Of a stretch of 24,259 bases of DNA, positions 1 through 10,166 are shown one piece after another. The stretch comes from Larix sibirica (lineage: Eukaryota; Streptophyta; Pinopsida; Pinales; Pinaceae). The number at the start of each line of letters is the position of its first letter. The first letter of the stretch is position 1. Location of the stretch: contig NWUY0300006327.1 of NCBI GenBank assembly GCA_004151065.3, positions 2,403-26,661 on the forward strand. The letters are read 5' to 3'. The notes beneath the pieces were generated by a model that was given only the letters and a program-made list of their open reading frames with translations, had not been told where the DNA came from and searched no databases. The position numbers were made by a program, and so were the translations under genes.

Positions 1-880
1 TATTTTGCAGAAAACACAGTAGTACAGTAAAACCAAAATTATATTAATGAATGGACTGGAAAAACATTGTAAACTTTAAAGCAATGCAAACTAGCTCTAG
101 ATAGTGGTAACTTATCTCTGAGAAAAAATGTGTCGGCTATTCTCATCCGCAAGAACTGAGTTACAATGAGTCCAAAAAGGCCTTTTTAACATAAAGAATA
201 AATGAGAAAACCATAAACATTAAAAACCTTGACCCCCAGGGGGGGAACACCAAAATGTTTGTGGTCCTCGATGTGGCTAGTTGATACGTCAACTTCCTAG
301 ACGCACAAATTTTGCATACGATCTTCGCTTGGGGCCCTTGGTTCCCTGTCGAAAAGGTATTCCTGAGAAGGAATCCTTGTTATCGGTCCAAACTATGCCT
401 TTGGCAATTATCTGGGCGCCGCCGTGGCCAAAAAACGTCATTTAGGGCCTCAAAACGGCCCCGGAAGTTACTTGAAAAACCATAAAAAAATTACGAAGCT
501 AGAAAGCTGTCTTTGAGCTAGTGGACTAGGTGGGTGGCCACTGATGTCCATTTGGATAATTTTCCTCCAATTCCTTGATGGCGTGTCACACTAAAAACCT
601 CAAAAACCATAATATGGTCCCAAAACATTAATTTGGTTATCCTTTATCAATTTGCGCCTTCTAAAAAGGTGTAGTGGTTGAAAGTGGTCATTCTCTAACC
701 ATTATTTCCAAAAATAGTATTTTATTTGGTCTCTAGAACCTATATTCCCCACTAAATCATCAATGAAAAGATGATCATTCGCATTGGAGGTATATCTAAT
801 AATTGTTCACATTATTTCCTATAAATATATCCCTCAAGGTAATTCCATCCATCCATCCACAATCTCAAGGTTATGTTGTC
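1..880. other. Unassigned DNA, no gene seen
   Basis: No long open frame and no recognisable protein on either strand. The stretch is less AT-rich around 230-480 than its surroundings and holds a C5-A-G7 block at 233-245. It could be the upstream part of an LTR, because a TATA box follows at 889, but I found no matching second copy elsewhere in the window. Confidence 0.5.
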
Positions 881-885
881 AAATT

Positions 886-897
886 CCCTATATAAAG
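886..897 (+). promoter_or_regulatory. TATA box, possible LTR or gene promoter
   Basis: The string ccctatataaag is a good plant TATA box. It is followed within about 15 bases by a purine-rich run and gaggggctcc, an arrangement often seen at U3/R boundaries of plant LTRs. It points rightward, the same direction as the gypsy element whose gag starts about 2.3 kb downstream. A 5' LTR promoter for that element is possible but unproven, since no LTR pair was found. Confidence 0.4.
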
Positions 898-1387
898 TGA
901 GAGAGGGGCTCCATAATTTTTACTTTCACCATTTCAGATCCACCTTCTACATCACTTGGTTGGGATTTAGGCACAAAGGATAAGAATAACCCTCCCTTTG
1001 ATCAACTACAAAAATCCACACCTTCTATAATTAACACCAAGGTGTCTCAATCTCTACCTATTCTTTATGTTAATATAGGTCAACATTCTTTATATGTATT
1101 TCTTTGTCATTTTTTAGTTAGTTTTCTCTTCATTTACAATGCATGCATATTAAAGAATATTGTTTATTTAGTTTAGTTTCCCTTATTTTCATTTGATTTA
1201 GTACATGGGATTTCACAACCCCAAGTAGGTACATGTTGTACATGTTAGTGAGAAAACTAGATTTGGAAACTCCATTGGGGATGAATCCTTTCATTTTATC
1301 CTTGGTTGTGCTAAAGCCATTTCTAGCCAATCCTTAGGTGGTTAGTGTAGTTTTCTTGTTATTTACTATAATTTTCTTACCAGCAGG

Positions 1388-1412
1388 TAACTTGGGTGAA
1401 AAACCCAAGTTA
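1388..1412. repeat. Perfect 10-bp inverted repeat, 5-base loop
   Basis: Arms taacttgggt (1388-1397) and acccaagtta (1403-1412) are exactly complementary around a gaaaa loop. There is no T run directly after it, so it is not a bacterial-type terminator. Its function is unknown. Confidence 0.85.
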
Positions 1413-1848
1413 TTTCCATGGCCATAAGTAAAAAAAATATTTTTTCCTATTTCGGCTTCATATCACACTTTTTGGTAGGAAAAGTATGACAAAAAAATAC
1501 AATTTTTTTTCACAAATCGCTTGAATCCCCAATCTTTTCCTTTTGGATCAATTATGTTTTTTGTTGCAAGTGATAAATCATATTCAATTTTATGTTTGCT
1601 TCCTTCCATTTGTTTTATTTGTTGGTTACTATCTTGGCTTGGATGGTGTAGGTAGAGAAATGATTGGAAAATCATAGTATTTACTGCTTTTGGGGTTCTG
1701 AATTTGACATATTTTCCAGCCGCTCTTTATTTTTCAACCATTAATTTCCAAAATTGTGCATAAGGTAGTTTCTTGCATTTGCTTAAAATTTATTCATCTT
1801 TGTTGGTGGGGAGCTTCATTTCTATTCTTCTCTTTTTGTTAGAAACAA

Positions 1849-1894
1849 AGTAATTGATAAAATATTCTCTTTAGATTTCTTAGTATCAATTACT
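1849..1894. repeat. 11-bp inverted repeat, 24-base spacer
   Basis: agtaattgata at 1849-1859 pairs exactly with tatcaattact at 1884-1894. It lies in very AT-rich DNA, so chance is a real explanation. No target-site duplication was seen. Confidence 0.6.
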
Positions 1895-2280
1895 AGTATT
1901 TCTTTCATTTGCATTCCCTAGATTGCACTAGTCCATAACTAGTTTCCACTGTGAATTGTTTTCTAACTAAAAGTTGGAATGTGGTCTTTGCTTATTGAAG
2001 AAAGAAGATGATTTTATTTAAAGAGAATATATTTATTTTTTTAGTATTGATTATTATCTCTCATTCTTTACACTTTCCATTTTCAAGTATTTACTTTTCA
2101 ATGCAATTTAATTTTCTATTGTACACACCACCTATGCATACAAATCACACCCCAAAGTAAACAAAACTTGGTTCATGATGCCAAGTGGAGCCTAAAATTA
2201 ACCCTTAAGCTAAAGCACTAAAATCTAAACAATTTTTAGTTTTGTTAGGATTGTGGGGATAGGCATCCAAATAACTCCCC

Positions 2281-2718
2281 TGAATAATTTCACATCTGAA
2301 ACATAGAGGTTTCTTTTTAGGAAGTTTAACAACATGCATGCTCTTCATAGTGGATAGTGCCAAGGTTGGGACCAAAATTTTGATTGATACTCCTATCTAT
2401 TTCAATACCAAATATCCCCCAACTATTTGATTTCAACTTGATGTAAAGGTAACCTGTTGCGCGTACCCATGAAGAGCTAGATTAGTGACTAATTTTCAAG
2501 TACTTATCTAGGTGGCTCTCATAGGATGGGAGCCACCTGATATAGGCCAAGTGGAGTTTCTCTTTGTGCCTTGCACTATGACTCTTTCATTCACACCTTC
2601 ACTCAATTTCTCATTGGAGTTGAAATCCCATCAAATAAAGTGTGTGGAAGGCCCTTGTTCAGCCTACACTTCTTCCCAACAATGGACCCTTCTCTACCAC
2701 TTGTTGAGGAAGATTTGA
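2281..2718 (+). pseudogene. Weak decayed reading frame, unidentified
   Basis: Read in one frame from 2284, this stretch runs about 145 codons with three internal stops (near 2431, 2470 and 2509), fewer than expected by chance in DNA this AT-rich. Fragments such as GTKILIDTPIYFNTKYPPT and VALIGWEPPDIGQVEF look protein-like, but I cannot place them in a family. The frame runs in the same direction as the gypsy gag that follows, so it could be a leader ORF of that element or an older host fragment. It could also be noise. No start codon is favoured. Confidence 0.2.
2510..2538. repeat. Perfect 9-bp inverted repeat, 11-base loop
   Basis: aggtggctc (2510-2518) and gagccacct (2530-2538) are exact reverse complements. 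The hairpin is GC-rich compared with its surroundings, so it stands out more than the AT hairpins upstream. Confidence 0.8.
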
Positions 2719-2719
2719 G

Positions 2720-3040
2720 AATTTATTTATTTATTTTCACAATATTTTTTTGTAGTTCTCCTCATATGGTTAGTTTGTCTTTTCTTTCTAAGGTTTTCAT
2801 TATTACGTTAATTATCTTCTTAGTTGAATCACTTGTTGCAATCACATTGCACTTTTCTTTTAATAAGTAATATTTATAATTAATGTTATTTTATTTAATC
2901 CCCCTCTCGTTAGTGTTGGATAGATATATTAATTGAGGCAGTGATTTCCCCTAGTGTCAATATTTCTCCTCTTATACATTCTACATGAATTTGAATATTA
3001 TCCCCCCATCTTTGGGATTCTTGGTTAGGTAATTATTGCA
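2720..3040. other. AT-rich spacer before gag
   Basis: T-rich DNA with no coding signal that I can support. It leads directly into the gag remnant and is probably untranslated leader of the gypsy element. No primer-binding site was recognised. Confidence 0.4.
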
Positions 3041-3181
3041 CCTTAGCATGTGAGAATACAAAAAAAACAACCTCCACCTTCACCCAGTTCCTCTTTGGGA
3101 TCATCATAGTTAGGCTCCTTACAACTTAGATCACCACCTTCACCTAGTGCCACTAACCCATTTAGGAACCCAACAACCAAC

Positions 3182-4560
3182 ATGTCTAGATTTACTCCCC
3201 CTAGATCTCCTTGTTCCAATGAACATGGTGCAAATGCCAACGAGAGTTCAAATACAACCACCAATGTGATTTCAATTCCAAAGGTTGAGCCTCCGTTTTA
3301 TAGCTAGTCTCAACATACCCTACTTGTCTAGACTAACTAATGATTCTATTAGACATGATCCTACATCATCTCTTATGCCCACCATATTTCCCTTAGACAT
3401 CCCTAAGTTTGAAGATAAACTAGGAGAGTATCCCTCCAACAATATCATGTCATTTCATCTATGGTCCTCCTCCAATACTATTGTAGATGATTCCATCCAT
3501 TTGTGATTATTCCAAATAACCTTTACTGGTGTAGAAGTGAAGTGGTATATTGAATAGACCTCCATTACACATCACAACTTTATATCATTGGCCTCCACTT
3601 TTCTCACCTTCTTCTAGGTACTTATCAAATATGACAAGGGTGTATAAACTATTTTTTCATTTCATCATACTATGACTACCCATATCATGGATCACATCCA
3701 TTTGTGGTGAAGACGAATAAGCCTTTGCAAGATCAAACTAGATGACAACATATTTCAATATTGGTTATTAAAATATCTATTACCTGCCATATCCAAGGAT
3801 GTCACTTCCAAGTGATCACAAATGGAAAAAGAATCCATATTAAAAGCTCAACAATATGATTTGATCTATTCTATTTCTCAATCTGGCTATTTGTATTTCA
3901 TCATTCCAATATCACCTTGTAGTGACTCCTCATGTTATGATTAGTCGAGGGCATCCCATTTTGTGGATTTTATGATTGGTATAGTGGCATTTACCTCTAA
4001 ACCATACAAAAAAAATTCCTTCCCCCATGGTAAATTATATGTATGGTAATACCCCTAGTGGTGAGCACTCTAATCTGGAGCAACCTCATATGCCCTACTA
4101 CCTCCTCAATCTTTCATGCTCATCCTCTCATGTAGGCATGAGTACCTCCTACTCATATCCTTTTAATCCCCCCCATTTCCATGGTCACATGTGTAGTGGT
4201 GCTATGTGTGGTATCACTACTACTGCATATGCGGATCCACTGATCCATAATCCTTATTACCCATTTACTATCCCTCTATTAGGAACTGCAATCAAACAAC
4301 ATTCTCAACCTCAATATTTTTTATAAGGGCAGGTTTATGCTTATCAAAACATGCCCAATTTCCAACTTGCAGCCAATAGTAAAAATATGCATCATAATAC
4401 CGATAATAAGAATAATAAGGGGAAGAATAAAGGAAATAAGAAAAAACAGGAAGGTTGAGGCCAACACTCTAACCATATTGGAAACATTGGAGGAAATCCT
4501 AACCCTGCAAATTAGGATCACTAAACCTACCAAACAAAGAAATAACCCCCAATTGTAGAC
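3182..4560 (+). pseudogene. gag remnant of Ty3/gypsy element
   Basis: A possible start is ATG at 3182. The core lies at 3350-3900 and shows the typical plant gypsy gag pattern: a PKFEDKLGEYPSNNIMSFHLW block, then TFTGVEVKWYIE, a MDHIHLW block, and YLLPAISKDV followed by KAQQYDLIY and SGYLY. This corresponds to the retrotransposon gag domain that forms the virus-like particle. A basic, Asn/Lys-rich tail (NKNNKGKNKGNKKKQ) is encoded around 4395-4455. Several stops and at least one frame change break it. No CCHC zinc knuckle is seen in its tail, the usual place; one appears much later, between protease and RT. Confidence 0.8.
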
Positions 4561-4569
4561 TAACCATCT

Positions 4570-5040
4570 ATGTTCCTTACCCACCCTTGTTTGCACCTCA
4601 CTAGATCTCGTCAGTTGTGGGATGAGACCAACAAATGTGAGAATTTTAACACCCCTCAAGGTCAAAATAATACTCCACCTACTTATCCTCCCACTTCGCA
4701 ACTGGCAGTACTACAAAAATCCTTTCCATCACAAGGGTTATTCATAGCACAACTGAGGATGGATCACCCTAATATTTTGTCTACATTGACCAATCTGAAT
4801 GGCCCTTCTTTTCATAACATATTCATGACCTCCATTGATGCTAATATTCAAATCCATTGTAATCTATATGGCATGCTAGTTGAACCGATCAATTCCATTA
4901 AGGATAAGGATTCACCTTTACTAGAAGGACCTATACATATCCCATAACATACTATTGAACCTACTCCAAAGGTATCCAAGGTCCCCTTACATAACACAAC
5001 CCATAAACCCAATGTTAGAGTTGCTCATAATTATAATGTT
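4570..5040 (+). pseudogene. gag-protease linker of gypsy element
   Basis: A Pro/Thr/Asn-rich low-complexity stretch opens around 4570 and stays in one frame to a stop at 4945, then continues after that stop towards the protease. It has no catalytic motif. Its position between gag and protease, and its composition (for example TPPTYPPTSQLAVLQKSFP), fit the variable linker of plant gypsy polyproteins. The role is inferred from position only. Confidence 0.5.
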
Positions 5041-5703
5041 ATGGATGACTTGGCTGAATCCCCAACCACCATGTCTACATTGGAGGTTCTATTAAATTTT
5101 CCCATTCAACATAATTCCCTTCTATCTATGTTAGGCACCATAGATATTTTTTATGTTCATCCAATAACATTCAATTTTGATAGAGCCAACCTTGAATGCC
5201 TTCTTTGGTAGCCTTCCAAGTTCCCATTCACCATCAATAATTTGATTATCCATTAATGTATCATTAACAAAGGCACCTCCAATTGTATCATGTCGACGCA
5301 CATTTGGAAGAAGTTTGGTTCCCCTTAATTGACCTTGTCACTTATGAAATTGTATGTGTATGATGGTTGACCTTCTTATTCATGATGCCTCTTCCATAAT
5401 TTTCCTATAGAACTCACCGGTAAAATCATCTTGATAGATGTCGAAGTTGTAGATGCCTAATTAGATTACAACGTCATACTTGGTCTTATTTACATGTATG
5501 CTATAAAAGAGGCTTCTTCCGTTATGTTTTATCTTATGGTATTCCCTCATAATAGGAAGATCATTACACTTGATCAACTCACATATCACATTCTAATTTT
5601 TTCTTGTAATCCAAAGAATTTTTTGCCAACAATCGAGGGAATCCTTTCCATGCTAGAACTTTTTCAGAGCCTCCCCCTCTTACTACAAAAGAGCATGTTG
5701 TAG
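5041..5703 (+). pseudogene. Aspartic protease remnant, gypsy element
   Basis: The retroviral-type aspartic protease would process the element's polyprotein. Visible blocks in order are INKGTSNCIMS near 5263, where this lineage normally has an Asp-x-Gly-Ala-Ser active site; FPIELTGKIILIDVEVVDA before 5461; and LDYNVILG at 5461-5484, followed by MVFPHNRKIITLDQLTYH near 5535-5588. The catalytic Asp codon is AAC (Asn) at 5266-5268, a single G-to-A change, so the enzyme would be dead even without its stops. The same blocks recur in the minus-strand copy at 17501-17787 (VDIGGKIVKVYVEVVD, LDYNMFLGRSW, FPHEGNIFTIDQVSY), so the two copies belong to one lineage. Confidence 0.8.
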
Positions 5704-6111
5704 AGTTGTGCTTGACAATAGAGTTCACTGCATCATTCCCCTATGGCAGGACATCCATGGGTGGGAATTCCTATTCATCAAGTACATTTTCTCTTTCCTC
5801 CTCCAGTGATTGTTGAAACCTCTTTGATAGATACTCTTAACCTTTCTGAGCCTAGTTTAGGCCTCCTTGTTTGGTACCTTACCCCACCAAACCGCTAACC
5901 CAACCCCTAATTGGTGTTAAATCCCATTCAACTAGTTGTTCCTTCTCATGCCCCACCACCCAATATGGTTATGAAGGAAACAACCCCTTCCAACTAGCCT
6001 ACACCCAAAAATAAGGCTAGGGTGATCCAAGAACATGGAACTTCAGTCTACTCATACACGATCATTATCGTCCCCTCTATAGCATCTTCTAGGTTTCCTA
6101 CACCCCATTCC

Positions 6112-6375
6112 ATCTGTGATATCCTTGGCCACACCACCCATTAGTGTTTGGATTTACCTATTTTGTGTACTAATATCCATGTTAATAAGGATAATAATGA
6201 CTCGACCACTCTTATCATTCATATTAATCTTCCTGACGCTTCCAAATAGTGTAATAAGACAATGTGTACCAACCACCCATGTGCATTATGTGGTATCTAT
6301 GACCACTATTCACACCAATGCACATACCTCCAAAAGTTTCATGAAACATTTATTGAACTTTAGTTTAGGTCCTTA
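6112..6375 (+). pseudogene. Zinc-knuckle segment between protease and RT
   Basis: Codons 6280-6321 spell a perfect CX2CX4HX4C knuckle, CALCGIYDHYSHQC. About 165 bases upstream a degenerate partner reads HSICDILGHTTH-stop-C, which fits the same spacing if its first Cys has been lost. Such knuckles bind nucleic acid and normally sit at the C-terminus of gag. Here they lie about 0.6 kb after the protease and before reverse transcriptase. The frame ends at a TAG at 6361-6363. Whether this is a separate small ORF, an insertion, or a lineage-specific polyprotein arrangement cannot be settled here. Confidence 0.65.
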
Positions 6376-6639
6376 GAACCTTAATTCATAGTCATTGAAG
6401 ATATACTGCCACCTACCTAACCAAGTGAAGGAATGCATTTATTATATTTATTCCTTAGGTGTTTTGTCCTCTTCAACACCTTCATCATCCTCATCACTTG
6501 CATTGGTTTTGAATCCCCTTGATCTTTCTACCCCTACATTTTGAAGTGACGAATATATCCTTGAATCTCTCACCAACATTGATTACTCGTGGGATGATAT
6601 GCACCAATGAGCTTATTTCCTCCCACATGAATCCTCCCA

Positions 6640-7560
6640 ATTGGGTGAATCTTTGAACCAATTCTCCATCAAATTGAAATATTTTATTCCTATAGGACAT
6701 GTTGGATGGCTTAAATATATGTTCCTTTTTCCAAATGCCTTGGAGGAGGGGAATATGACCATCATATCTCCCATTATCAAAGTGGACATTTCGGTTAAAC
6801 TTGGCTTCACTAAGAACATCTTGCTTGGTGCCTCCTTCACCTCTAAGGACATTGCAACCTATTCATCTCTCTTTCAAGAATTCTATGATGTCTTTGCTTA
6901 GCCTTCCACTGAAATTATAGGACTTGAACCTTCTAGCATGGAACATCTCATTGATACATGGCTTGATGTTGAGAATGTGTACCAAAATCAATAGCTTATT
7001 CATCCTTCTAAAGCTCCAACCATTGAAGCCAAAATCGATTAAATTTGGAATGTAGGTTTCATATACCTAATTGTGTGCACCACCTAGATATCCAATTTGG
7101 TCCTGGTCAACAAGAAATAAGGAACCATTTGTGTTTGCATTGATTTTCAAGAGATTAATAAAGCTTGTCCTAAAGACAACTTTCCCACTCCCTCCATTGA
7201 CTATATTATAGATACCCGTGTAGGGCATGAGATTCTATCCTTTATGGATTGTTTCTTGGGGTACAACCAAATCCAAATTCATCCTCGTGATCAATACAAA
7301 ATTGCCTTGACCACCCCCTTGGTATCCTTTGCTTAATGAGTCATTCCATTTAGACTCAAGAATGTTAGAGCCACTTTTCAGCGTGTTGTGTCATACTACT
7401 TCCATGACATGATATATATTATCCTAAAATATTTGGATGACCTCATGACTTTTTCAAAGAAATGATCACAACACTTGGAACACCTTCACGATTGTTTCTC
7501 ATGTGTCGTAGGTATAACATTTGCTTAAACCCCCTTAACTGCAAATTTTATGTTTATATT
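6640..7560 (+). pseudogene. Reverse transcriptase remnant, gypsy element
   Basis: The N-terminal lead-in reads YSSLFQEFYDVFA and then LIHPSKAPTIEAKID near 7000. The finger/palm core at 7125-7320 reads CIDFQEINKACPKDNFPTP, SFMDCFLGYNQIQIHP and YKIALTTPL. The first catalytic Asp is at 7247-7249, within FMDCF. The second motif at 7430-7441 is YLDD, where most Ty3/gypsy elements have YVDD; both Asp residues are kept. In-frame stops (for example after VNKK and after LVSFA) and frame changes show it is not translatable. It would have copied the element's RNA into DNA. Confidence 0.9.
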
Positions 7561-7569
7561 GGTCAACTA

Positions 7570-8160
7570 CTGGGATTTATTATTTTTCGAAACAAGGGAT
7601 TATTGATCCTTTGAAAGTTCAATCTATTCTTGAACTCCCACTACAAAAAATACAATTGTGCAAATTGCAAAGTCTACAAGGCAAGGCAAACTTCTTACGT
7701 CACTTTATACCATTCTATGCCATGTGTGATTATGGATTATTGATATTGTTACATTGTAATATCCCTTTCGTATGGGATGTACATGCTCAATAAATGTTTG
7801 ATGCCCTTAAACATTCTCTTACTTTAGCATCCTTGAATAGTCCTCTATATTTTGCAAATTAGTTTATCCCGTTACATCTCAACATCTCCTTTCGTTGTTG
7901 CTAGAGTCCGGGTTCAAGAAAGTGATGACCACATGGAACATGTCACCAACTATCTTAGTAAGAACTTGTTTGGAACCACTATGTTATAATTATGAGAATA
8001 ATCTTGACTTGGCCACCGTTTTCTTTGTCCATATGCTACACCATTACATCCTAATAAGTAAAACCAAAGTCATCACAAACTCAATACCCCTTTTCTATAT
8101 CTTGAGTAGGTGTGTTATTAATGGAAAAGTAATGAATCATTATCCTCCAAGAAAATGACC
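7570..8160 (+). pseudogene. RNase H remnant adjoining RT (gypsy type)
   Basis: The connection region is seen as LQSLQGKANFLRHFIPFYAM at about 7657-7722. The RNase H-like block follows at about 7895-8130: SDDHMEHVTNYLSKNLFG in one frame, then NNLDLATVFFVHMLHHYI and IPLFYILSRCVINGKV. These match the usual order in gypsy pol, where this domain removes RNA from the RNA-DNA hybrid. The reading jumps frames near 7900-7990. It is immediately followed by the integrase zinc region, leaving no room for a second RNase H in the position usual for Tat-type elements. Confidence 0.75.
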
Positions 8161-9468
8161 TCAACTTTGCTACTGCCAAGAATAAAAATATTGGCTTTGG
8201 CCAACTTTATCTTAAACCTTCTTGTTGGTGTTAGTGATACATGTATTAATGATGATCTTCCCAATGAACACTTGTTCACCATATCCTTGGATGATCCTTG
8301 GTATGGGGATATTCTTGTCTACTTATGCAAAGTTAATTTATTTCCTTGTCTACCTTGAGATGCTCATCATCACATCCACCACCAAGATCCTCGTCAACTT
8401 CTCATCGATGATGTCTTATGTCGGTGAGGAGTAGACATGATATTGCAACCATGCCTCACCTTTTAGTAGGATGAATTGATCTTAAATGACTATCATAGTT
8501 GGGCGTGTGGAGGTCACTTTTTTAAATGGACACAAACCATAAAATTGTCCATGTCAACTATTTTTGTCCTACCTTGTTTTCATATTGCATTAATGCAATG
8601 AAGTGTTGTTGAAACCACCATATTTTTTCCCCAAACACAAGGGTACCTCCTACCCCCTTACAACCCATCATTACCACCAGTCCATTTTGAATATGGACCA
8701 TTGTCTTCATTGAATGTAAGCCTATGCCATTCGGTGGCCATAAGTACATTGTTGTGGCCTTCGAGTATTCCACTAAGTGGGTAAAATCCATGCCAACATA
8801 TAACAACACTGCCACCATAACAACATCTTTATTCTTAAACCATGTCATCACTCAATTCAATGTTTTGAAACAATTGGTTCCTAACCATAGAATTCACTTT
8901 GAAGATGTTGTGTGGGAGGAGATTGCCTACCATTTGATATTTGAGCACCAATTTTCCTATGCTTATTACCCATAGGACAATGAACAAGTTGAGGTAGTAA
9001 GAAAATTCCTTAAAACCATGCACCAACAAATGGTTGATAAGCACAAGTCCAATTAGCACCTCATGTTCTTTTTCACCTTATTGGCATATCAGACATCAAC
9101 CAAAACTACTACCATATTTACTCCATTCCACCTTGTCCATGTAATAGAGTCAGTTTATACTTATATTTTTGGAACAAACGAATGAATATCGTTGATCTAC
9201 TTTATAGAACATTGAAGCAACCGAGCCATTCTCTAAATCCAATTGCGATCATCACATCCACCAAAAATCATTTAGTGAAAGTGATTTAGTCCTTGTGTGT
9301 GATCAAGATCATGACACACTTGGTTTAGGAAATTTTGGGTCTCTATGCCAAGGCCCTTGCATCATCAAACATTGTTTGGGAAAGGGTGCATACTTTCTTG
9401 CTAGTATGGATGGCCAACTCCTCAAGAAACCCCATAATGTGTTATACCTAGAGAAATTCTATACATGA
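8161..9468 (+). pseudogene. Integrase remnant, gypsy element
   Basis: A lead-in DDPWYGDILVYL (about 8290-8325) is followed by the zinc domain. HSWACGGH at 8494-8517 gives the two His, and a KCC remnant in another frame marks the Cys pair near 8600. The core has GGHKYIVVAFEYSTKWVKSMPT at about 8733-8798. Of the catalytic triad the first Asp position is GTC (Val) at 8703-8705, the second is AAC (Asn) at 8883-8885, and the Glu is kept (GAG, 8991-8993, in NEQVEV). The C-terminal GPY-like domain reads GPCIIKHCLGKGAYFLASMD and ends HNVLYLEKFYT at a TGA at 9466-9468. It aligns by eye with the C-terminus of the minus-strand copy at 16743-16937. It would have inserted the DNA copy; it is inactive now. 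Confidence 0.88.
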
Positions 9469-9561
9469 GACCAACACAATTTTTTTTGTCTTTTGTAGCA
9501 TATTTGTTTTACATCCTTCCCCTTAGGATGGACCTTATGATCTGTATTATATCCTTTTCAA

Positions 9562-9975
9562 ATGGATTATTCATATCCGTGTTATGTTAGTTACGTCGAT
9601 GGCGCAAGTAGTTACACTTTGAATCTCACCTCTACAACTTGGGCCATATATTCCCCATCACACTCCCTTATTCTTGTCAGTGGGTATGCGTCGGTGATTC
9701 CGCAAGAATACAATGCTATGAGAAGTCTTCAAGCCTATTCCTTCCAATTACACATTCGTCACCTTTGTGTTTACCTTGATTCTCTGTTGCTTGTTGCACA
9801 ATTGAATAACTGTTATCGAGTATGCGATCCTTGTCTCTTTAGAAAATATATGTGAGCTAGATAATTTGTTAAATAGTTTGAATTCATCACATTCTTAAAT
9901 ATTCCTAGGTGTCTTAATAGTTTCATAGATAGTACCACAAATCATATTCTAGATTGGCATATAGTTCATAAATAA
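9562..9975 (+). pseudogene. Second RNase H domain downstream of integrase
   Basis: An open frame from ATG 9562 to TGA 9853-9855, continuing in the same frame past three close stops to TAA 9973-9975, carries the whole RNase H pattern: YVDGA with Asp at 9598-9600, QEYNAM with Glu at 9706-9708, VYLDS with Asp at 9778-9780, and FIDSTTNHILDW with Asp at 9928-9930. All four DEDD residues are present. The fold resembles the extra archaeal-type RNase H known from Tat-lineage plant gypsy elements. It is in the same frame as the integrase end, with 93 bases and two further stops between them. An independent small ORF, a readthrough domain or a captured gene are all possible. Confidence 0.75.
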
Positions 9976-10166
9976 CAAGAAAATAAATCATGCATGTGTA
10001 TATAACCATAACTATAAATTGCATCCACATGTACATAAGGAACAATAAAATCATACATCACATTGCATCATAGAAGGATCATGTATATAAAACCACTTTC
10101 ACTTATGTGTGTGTGTGTGTGATATATATATATATATCAACATCTAAATAATAAGGAATTTTTACA
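9976..10166. other. AT-rich DNA following gypsy element
   Basis: No coding signal. The expected position of a 3' LTR starts here, but no polypurine tract or repeat of upstream sequence is visible. It contains the TG/AT microsatellite. Confidence 0.5.
10106..10137. repeat. (TG)8(AT)8 compound microsatellite
   Basis: Sixteen bases of perfect TG repeat (10106-10121) run directly into sixteen bases of AT repeat (10122-10137). It is likely to vary in length between individuals. Confidence 0.97.

Larger units (their letters stand above)
1000..2280. other. AT-rich unassigned DNA with small hairpins
   Basis: No convincing coding region. The short open frames here have no recognisable motifs. The DNA is rich in T runs on the plus strand and contains two perfect inverted repeats listed separately. 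It may be the leader region of the downstream gypsy element, but no primer-binding site matching the usual tRNA-Met string tggtatcagagc is visible. Confidence 0.5.
3040..9975 (+). mobile_element. Decayed Ty3/gypsy retrotransposon interior
   Basis: This is one almost continuous plant Ty3/gypsy element, read on the plus strand across several frames. The order is gag, aspartic protease, a zinc-knuckle segment, reverse transcriptase, RNase H, integrase (zinc domain, core, C-terminal GPY-like domain), and a second RNase H domain. Each domain is recognisable by local motifs, but dozens of stops and several frameshifts break it, so it cannot encode working protein. The extra RNase H suggests the Tat/Ogre-like branch, in which a second RNase H is known; the branch call is inference. 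LTRs were not found on either side. A TATA box at 889 may mark the 5' side, and the 3' LTR is absent or unrecognisable. Confidence 0.9.

Noticed and set aside
2571-2870. 99-codon plus frame with a hydrophobic tail
   Set aside because: The tail comes from T-rich DNA, no motif is present, and the neighbouring frame is stop-poor for longer.
4321-4701. 126-codon minus-strand frame with a hydrophobic stretch
   Set aside because: It lies opposite the Asn/Lys-rich gag tail on the plus strand; AAT/AAG-rich codons read backwards give Ile/Leu. It is a shadow frame.
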